A DNA stretch of 10,899 bases from Sphingomonadales bacterium (GTDB lineage Bacteria > Pseudomonadota > Alphaproteobacteria > Sphingomonadales > Sphingomonadaceae), in NCBI GenBank assembly GCA_004292705.1, contig RDXA01000395.1, positions 1 through 10,899 on the forward strand, read 5' to 3'. Position 1 is the stretch's first letter, and every line of letters begins with the position of its first letter. Below, in pieces: positions 7,297 through 10,899 of the stretch. The notes under the pieces are model-generated. The model made no database searches, was not told the DNA's origin, and worked only from the letters and a program-made list of their open reading frames with translations. The translations under genes were made by a program, and so were the position numbers.

Positions 7297-7311
7297 TTTA
7301 CCGTTCCTTAG
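7297..7311. promoter_or_regulatory. Candidate CtrA-like site before the GGDEF–EAL gene (TTTA-N7-TTAG)
   Basis: The 114-base gap after cheR holds TTTACCGTTCCTTAG: two TTAA-like half-sites separated by exactly seven bases, each with one mismatch to the CtrA consensus TTAA-N7-TTAA. It lies 66 bases before the GTG start, so the GGDEF–EAL and MCP genes may have their own promoter. It is the best-spaced of three similar elements in the cluster but has not been tested statistically. Confidence 0.3.
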
Positions 7312-7377
7312 CCGCCGCTGTTTAGAAAGGTCGAGCAACTGGGCCCCTCCCTTGCGGGCCACTCGGGAAACCTGATC

Positions 7378-8925
7378 GTGTTCACGGCGAAGCAACCTCT
7401 GCACCTGACATCGGTCGGACTGGTGGTCATCCCGATTGCCGTGGCCTGTATCCTGACGGGCGCTCTGGTGCTTGTTGTAGGCTTCAGCACCACCCTGACG
7501 ATCGGATCACACAGTGCGCTGCTGATCTCTGCGGTCCTGATCTATGCCACCACGCTGTTCTTTCTTGGCCGCAGCGGGATTGCCACGATCCGCGGCCTTG
7601 AGGCGCGGGCCCAGACTGACCCGCTTACTGGCCTCCCCAATCGACACACGCTGCACGAGGATATTCTCCGCTTGTCCACGGGAGAAGAGGAGGTCGCGCT
7701 GGCGATGATCGACCTCGACAGCTTCAAGCAGGTCAATGATCACTATGGCCATGCGGTCGGCGATCAGCTGATCGATCACTTTGCGCAGCTGATCCGCGAG
7801 GTGTGCGGCGCGGAGGCGCGTTGCTACCGGCTGGGCGGCGATGAATTCGCTGCGGTTATGGCGGGCAAGGTGGCCGGCACCATTCTTGAAGGGATCTGCC
7901 GCACCCTGCTCGAACGGCTGGGCACACCGCTGACACTGGGCCACCGGCATATCGCGGTGGGAGCGAGCATCGGTCTCACCCGCTCGACCGTGGATCTGCG
8001 CGTCCCCTCATCGGAGATGCTGCGCCGCGCCGATGTGGCGATGGAAATGTCCAAGCGCGGCGGGAAGATGCGCTGCACATGGTTCAACGAGAGCTTTGAT
8101 CGCCGCCGCGAACGCGTGCGCGAGATCGAGGACGAGATCCGCACCGGCATTGCCGCGGGCGAATTCAACCTCGCCTACCAGCCCCTGGTGGATGCCGAGG
8201 ACAAGCGCATCGTTGCTGTCGAGGCGCTGCTGCGCTGGGATCGCGGCGAGCGGCCGCCGCTTGGCCCCAACATCTTCATCCCGGTGGCCGAAGAATCAGG
8301 GCTCATCAACCCGCTCGGCCTGTGGGTGCTGCGTCAGGCCGTGTGTGATGCCTTGCGCTGGGGGGATATCACCCTTTCGGTCAACATTTCGGCCGCGCAG
8401 CTGCGCAATGCCGAATTCCCGATCAAGCTGGGCGAAGTGCTCGAAGAAACCGGATTCCCCCCGCACCAGCTTGAACTTGAGGTGACCGAAACCTGTCTGG
8501 TGCTCGACCCGGTGGTCGCCGAACGCACGCTGGACGTGATCCGCAGTTTCGGGGTGCGGATAGCGCTGGACGACTTCGGCACAGGTTACGCCTCGATCGG
8601 GTTCCTGCGCCGCTTCCGGTTCGAAAAGCTCAAGCTCGATCGCAGCCTGGTGGAACTGGCCGGTGTGGATGACGGCAGCCGGGCCATGATGCTGTCCTCG
8701 ATTGCACTCGCCCGCGCGCTCGACATGGGGGTGACTGCCGAGGGGGTCGAAACCGAGGAACAGGCCGAATTGGTGCGGCTGGCCGGGTGCGACCAGATCC
8801 AGGGTTGGCTCTATTACCGCGCCCTGCCGGCCGAACACATAGACCAGCTGATCGCTGAACAGACCCGCACAGGCACTGCCCCGCTGCGCTCTGCCCGCAC
8901 AAGCACGGGCGGACAGGCCGCATGA
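7378..8925 (+). CDS. Membrane-anchored GGDEF–EAL protein (diguanylate cyclase/c-di-GMP phosphodiesterase)
   Basis: This 515-residue protein has two N-terminal membrane helices (about 12-36 and 44-64), a GGDEF domain (about 77-235) and an EAL domain (about 245-500). It should make and/or degrade cyclic di-GMP at the inner membrane. The cyclase motifs are TDPLTGLPNR, MIDLDSFKQVND and an exact GGDEF at 153-157; no RxxD inhibitory site is present in the bases just before it. The esterase motifs are all present: Glu282 (EALLRW), VNISAAQL, EVTET, Asp398-Asp399 (DDFGTGYAS), KLDRS, AEGVET and QGW. No periplasmic sensor or PAS domain is seen; the loop between the two helices is only a few residues. 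The start is GTG at 7378, with weak Shine-Dalgarno support. It ends in ATGA shared with the MCP start. Both activities look possible; which dominates is not readable from sequence. Confidence 0.93.
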   Translation: MFTAKQPLHLTSVGLVVIPIAVACILTGALVLVVGFSTTLTIGSHSALLISAVLIYATTLFFLGRSGIATIRGLEARAQTDPLTGLPNRHTLHEDILRLSTGEEEVALAMIDLDSFKQVNDHYGHAVGDQLIDHFAQLIREVCGAEARCYRLGGDEFAAVMAGKVAGTILEGICRTLLERLGTPLTLGHRHIAVGASIGLTRSTVDLRVPSSEMLRRADVAMEMSKRGGKMRCTWFNESFDRRRERVREIEDEIRTGIAAGEFNLAYQPLVDAEDKRIVAVEALLRWDRGERPPLGPNIFIPVAEESGLINPLGLWVLRQAVCDALRWGDITLSVNISAAQLRNAEFPIKLGEVLEETGFPPHQLELEVTETCLVLDPVVAERTLDVIRSFGVRIALDDFGTGYASIGFLRRFRFEKLKLDRSLVELAGVDDGSRAMMLSSIALARALDMGVTAEGVETEEQAELVRLAGCDQIQGWLYYRALPAEHIDQLIAEQTRTGTAPLRSARTSTGGQAA

Positions 8926-10727
8926 GCGCGCTTCAGGACATCGCGCTCAATCTTGAGGCCGAGACTGCCGAGCAGCAGCCCGCTCCGTCCGCAACCTGGC
9001 TCGGGCGGACAAGGCGCTGGTTCGCCGCGCAGCCCGTCGGAGCCAAGATCACGCTGTTCTTTGCCGCCAACCTCGGCTTTGCCTTGCTGGCCGGGCTGTT
9101 CGTGGTGGCCGGCTATGTCGAACTCGGACAGCGCGCCGAGCGCATCCGCGCGACGCATGAGGCCGCGCTCAAGGCAGAGCGCCTGCTGGTGCAGTTGAGC
9201 GAGGGCCAGCGCCACGCCGAAATGCTGGTCGCCGATGGCGATGCCGCCCGTGCCCGTGCTGCCCGCGAGGCACTGGACCGCGCCGCCGCAAGCGCTGCTG
9301 CGCTGTCAGACCGCGCCGCCACCGCGGGCATCACCGCGCAGGACCGGTTCGCCTTGATCCGCGCGGGCATCGATGACCTCGGCCGCCAGGTCGCAGCCTA
9401 TGATCCCGGCACGGCCGACGTGACGATCCGCGAGCGCCAGGCCTCGGAGATCGCCGCCACCAGCGGCGCGGCACTCGAAGCCGCAGAAGGCATGACCGCC
9501 GCGCTCAGCGAGGAAGCGGACTCCATGGCCGATGATGGCGCGCAGCTGATTTCCGCCTTGCTGACCTTGTGGATCGTACTCGCAGCCGTCCTGATCGCGA
9601 TGACCCTGTTCGCGCACCGCTATTTCAACCGCACCGTGGGCGCGACGCTGACCGCAATGGCGCGCCAGATGACCAGCATCGCCGCCGGGACACGCGATGT
9701 GACGATCAGCGGCAAGGACCGCTGTGACGAGATCGGCGAGATGGCCCGTGCGACCGAAGTGTTCCACCGCGCAGGCCTGCGCCTCGAAAAGCTCAGCCGC
9801 GAACACGCCGACCGCGCCAGGGCCGAGCTTGCGGAACAAGGCCGCCAGCAGGTGCAGCGCGAGGAAGCACGGCTGGCGCGCGAGCGGGTGCTGGCGGGCA
9901 TCGCCGACCAGTTCGAACGCACCGTCGGCGAAGTCGTCACCGGCGTCGTCGCTGCGTCCAGCCAACTGCAATCCACTGCATCGCTGATGGCCGCCACTGC
10001 CGACGATGCGAGCGCCCGCACCGGCGAAGCGGCAAGCGCAATGCAGGAAGCCAACCTCGGTGCCACTGCCGCTGCCGCCGCAAGCGACGAATTCGCCTTG
10101 TCGATCGGCGAAATCAGCCGTCAGGCGGCCTCGTCTGCGGAACTGGCGCGCGAGGCGAGCCATTCGGCACGGCAGGCCGACACTACCATCGGCGCGCTTT
10201 CGGCTTCGGCCCAGCAGGTTGGCCAGATCGTCGAGCTGATCCAGACAATCGCCCAGCGCACCAATCTGCTAGCCCTCAACGCCAGCATCGAAGCGGCGCG
10301 CGGCGGCGAGGCCGGGCGCGGCTTTGCGGTCGTGGCGAGCGAGGTCAAGGAACTCGCCACCCAGACCAGCCGCGCCACCGAGCAGGTGGCCGAGCAAATC
10401 CGCACCATGCAATCAACAACTGGAGCCAGCGTCACCGCCTTGCGCGCCATTGCGGTGCAGATCGAGCAGCTTGAAACCACCGCAGTCTCGATCGCCTCGG
10501 CGGTCGACCAGCAGTCTGTCGCAGGCCATGACCTTGCCCGCAGCATTGATCTGGCCGCACGCGGCACCGAAAAAGTCGCGGCCCATGTCGATAACGTCCG
10601 CACATTGTCGCTTTCGACCGGTGCAGCAGCCTCGCAGGTGCTTTCAAGCGCCACCAGCCTTGAAGCTCAGGCTGCCACATTGCGATCTCAGGTGCAGGGC
10701 TTTCTGGCCCGCGTGCGGGCTGGCTGA
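8922..10727 (+). CDS. Transmembrane methyl-accepting chemotaxis protein (chemoreceptor)
   Basis: This 601-residue receptor senses a periplasmic signal and controls CheA through CheW. It has a cytoplasmic N-tail of about 40 residues, a first membrane helix (about 43-65), an Ala-rich all-helical periplasmic region (about 66-209) of four-helix-bundle style, a second membrane helix (about 210-231), a HAMP domain (about 232-285), a coiled-coil region, and the signalling hairpin. The hairpin tip is unmistakable: IAQRTNLLALNASIEAARGG (443-462) followed by GRGFAVVASEVKELA. The position usually Gln in the Q-T-N motif is Arg446 here. The protein ends FLARVRAG, with no aromatic NWETF-like CheR/CheB tether. 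The ligand is unknown. The ATG overlaps the GGDEF–EAL stop (ATGA 8922-8925), so the two are probably co-translated. Methylation sites cannot be placed confidently by eye. Confidence 0.95.
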   Translation: MSALQDIALNLEAETAEQQPAPSATWLGRTRRWFAAQPVGAKITLFFAANLGFALLAGLFVVAGYVELGQRAERIRATHEAALKAERLLVQLSEGQRHAEMLVADGDAARARAAREALDRAAASAAALSDRAATAGITAQDRFALIRAGIDDLGRQVAAYDPGTADVTIRERQASEIAATSGAALEAAEGMTAALSEEADSMADDGAQLISALLTLWIVLAAVLIAMTLFAHRYFNRTVGATLTAMARQMTSIAAGTRDVTISGKDRCDEIGEMARATEVFHRAGLRLEKLSREHADRARAELAEQGRQQVQREEARLARERVLAGIADQFERTVGEVVTGVVAASSQLQSTASLMAATADDASARTGEAASAMQEANLGATAAAAASDEFALSIGEISRQAASSAELAREASHSARQADTTIGALSASAQQVGQIVELIQTIAQRTNLLALNASIEAARGGEAGRGFAVVASEVKELATQTSRATEQVAEQIRTMQSTTGASVTALRAIAVQIEQLETTAVSIASAVDQQSVAGHDLARSIDLAARGTEKVAAHVDNVRTLSLSTGAAASQVLSSATSLEAQAATLRSQVQGFLARVRAG

Positions 10728-10750
10728 CCAACTGCCATCCCGCCAGACTC

Positions 10751-10784
10751 AAGCTTTTCGAAAGGAATTTCCTTCATAAAGCTT
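10751..10784. repeat. 34-base AT-rich composite palindrome between the MCP gene and the next gene
   Basis: Outer arms AAGCTTT (10751-10757) and AAAGCTT (10778-10784) are perfect inverted repeats. Inside them AAGGAA and TTCCTT flank a single T. The arms are separated by 4 and 3 bases, giving a nearly symmetrical 34-base element in an otherwise GC-rich region. It lies 23 bases after the mcp stop and 26 bases before the next ATG. No T-run follows on the plus strand, so it is not a textbook intrinsic terminator. It could be an operator for the downstream gene or a transcript-end hairpin. Confidence 0.6.
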
Positions 10785-10810
10785 ACAAGCACAGTGCGGG
10801 GATTTGCGGC

Positions 10811-10899
10811 ATGAACATGATGAGCGTGCAGGAGCGTCGTGAGGAACAGGCAGTTCCCGAGTTCGTGCGTGATCTGAGAAGTGACTTTGCCTTGGAGGA
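10811..10899 (+). CDS. Unidentified protein, N-terminus only (runs off the right edge)
   Basis: An open frame begins at ATG 10811 and continues for 29 codons to the window end without a stop. It starts MNMMSVQERREEQ, is strongly charged at the N-terminus, and has no signal peptide or membrane segment in the visible part. The upstream sequence GTGCGGGGATTTGCGGC has a possible GGGGA ribosome binding site; internal ATGs at codons 3 and 4 are alternative starts. It is on the same strand as the chemotaxis cluster but separated from it by 83 bases containing the palindrome, so it may be a separate transcription unit. I do not recognise the family from this fragment. Confidence 0.5.
   Translation, partial: MNMMSVQERREEQAVPEFVRDLRSDFALE

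Noticed and set aside
7264..7377. Possible terminator or small RNA between cheR and the GGDEF–EAL gene
   Set aside because: No stable hairpin with a T-run and no small ORF with a ribosome binding site was seen; only the CtrA-like element stands out.
6232..7404. Minus-strand open frame of 390 codons opposite cheB/cheR
   Set aside because: It crosses the ends of two clearly coding genes and shows no motif; a shadow frame.
1..10899. CRISPR arrays, tRNA/rRNA genes, insertion sequences and phage genes
   Set aside because: No regularly spaced repeats, RNA-gene signatures, transposase motifs or flanking inverted repeats were found by reading both strands.

Overview
The window is GC-rich, densely packed DNA from an alphaproteobacterium. 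The protein style suggests Sphingomonadales (Erythrobacter/Porphyrobacter-like): a CheA of the HPt–P3–HATPase–CheW–CheW–receiver layout, short intergenic gaps and TTAACC-type upstream motifs. The genus is an inference; no rRNA or other marker gene is present.

Layout. At the left edge is the 5' part of a minus-strand class II aldolase/adducin-family gene (1-378), cut by the window edge. Divergent from it, across a 94-base gap, is a MATE-family multidrug/Na+ antiporter (473-1840). From 1899 to 10727 runs a same-strand chemotaxis cluster: cheA, cheW, cheY, cheB, cheR, a membrane-anchored GGDEF–EAL cyclic-di-GMP enzyme, and a transmembrane methyl-accepting chemotaxis protein (MCP). Three of its junctions are 4-base start/stop overlaps (cheA/cheW, cheY/cheB, GGDEF–EAL/mcp), and cheB/cheR are 14 bases apart. 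Short gaps lie before cheA (58 b), cheY (79 b) and the GGDEF–EAL gene (114 b). The MCP is followed by an AT-rich 34-base composite palindrome and then the first 29 codons of an unidentified protein that runs off the right edge.

How the genes work together. The MCP, CheW and CheA would form the sensory array. CheA phosphorylates CheY (motor output) and CheB (methylesterase), and CheR and CheB tune receptor methylation for adaptation. The GGDEF–EAL protein, translationally coupled to the receptor, suggests that second-messenger control of motility or attachment is built into the same operon. No CheZ, CheD or second CheY is seen.

The most notable feature is the CheA C-terminus. It has two tandem CheW-like modules and then a shortened receiver-like domain that has lost its acidic pair, phospho-acceptor Asp and conserved Lys, so it looks like a pseudo-receiver. 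There is no recognisable P2 (CheY-docking) domain. No tRNA, rRNA, CRISPR, insertion sequence or prophage feature was found. No stretch longer than 300 bases lacks a gene.
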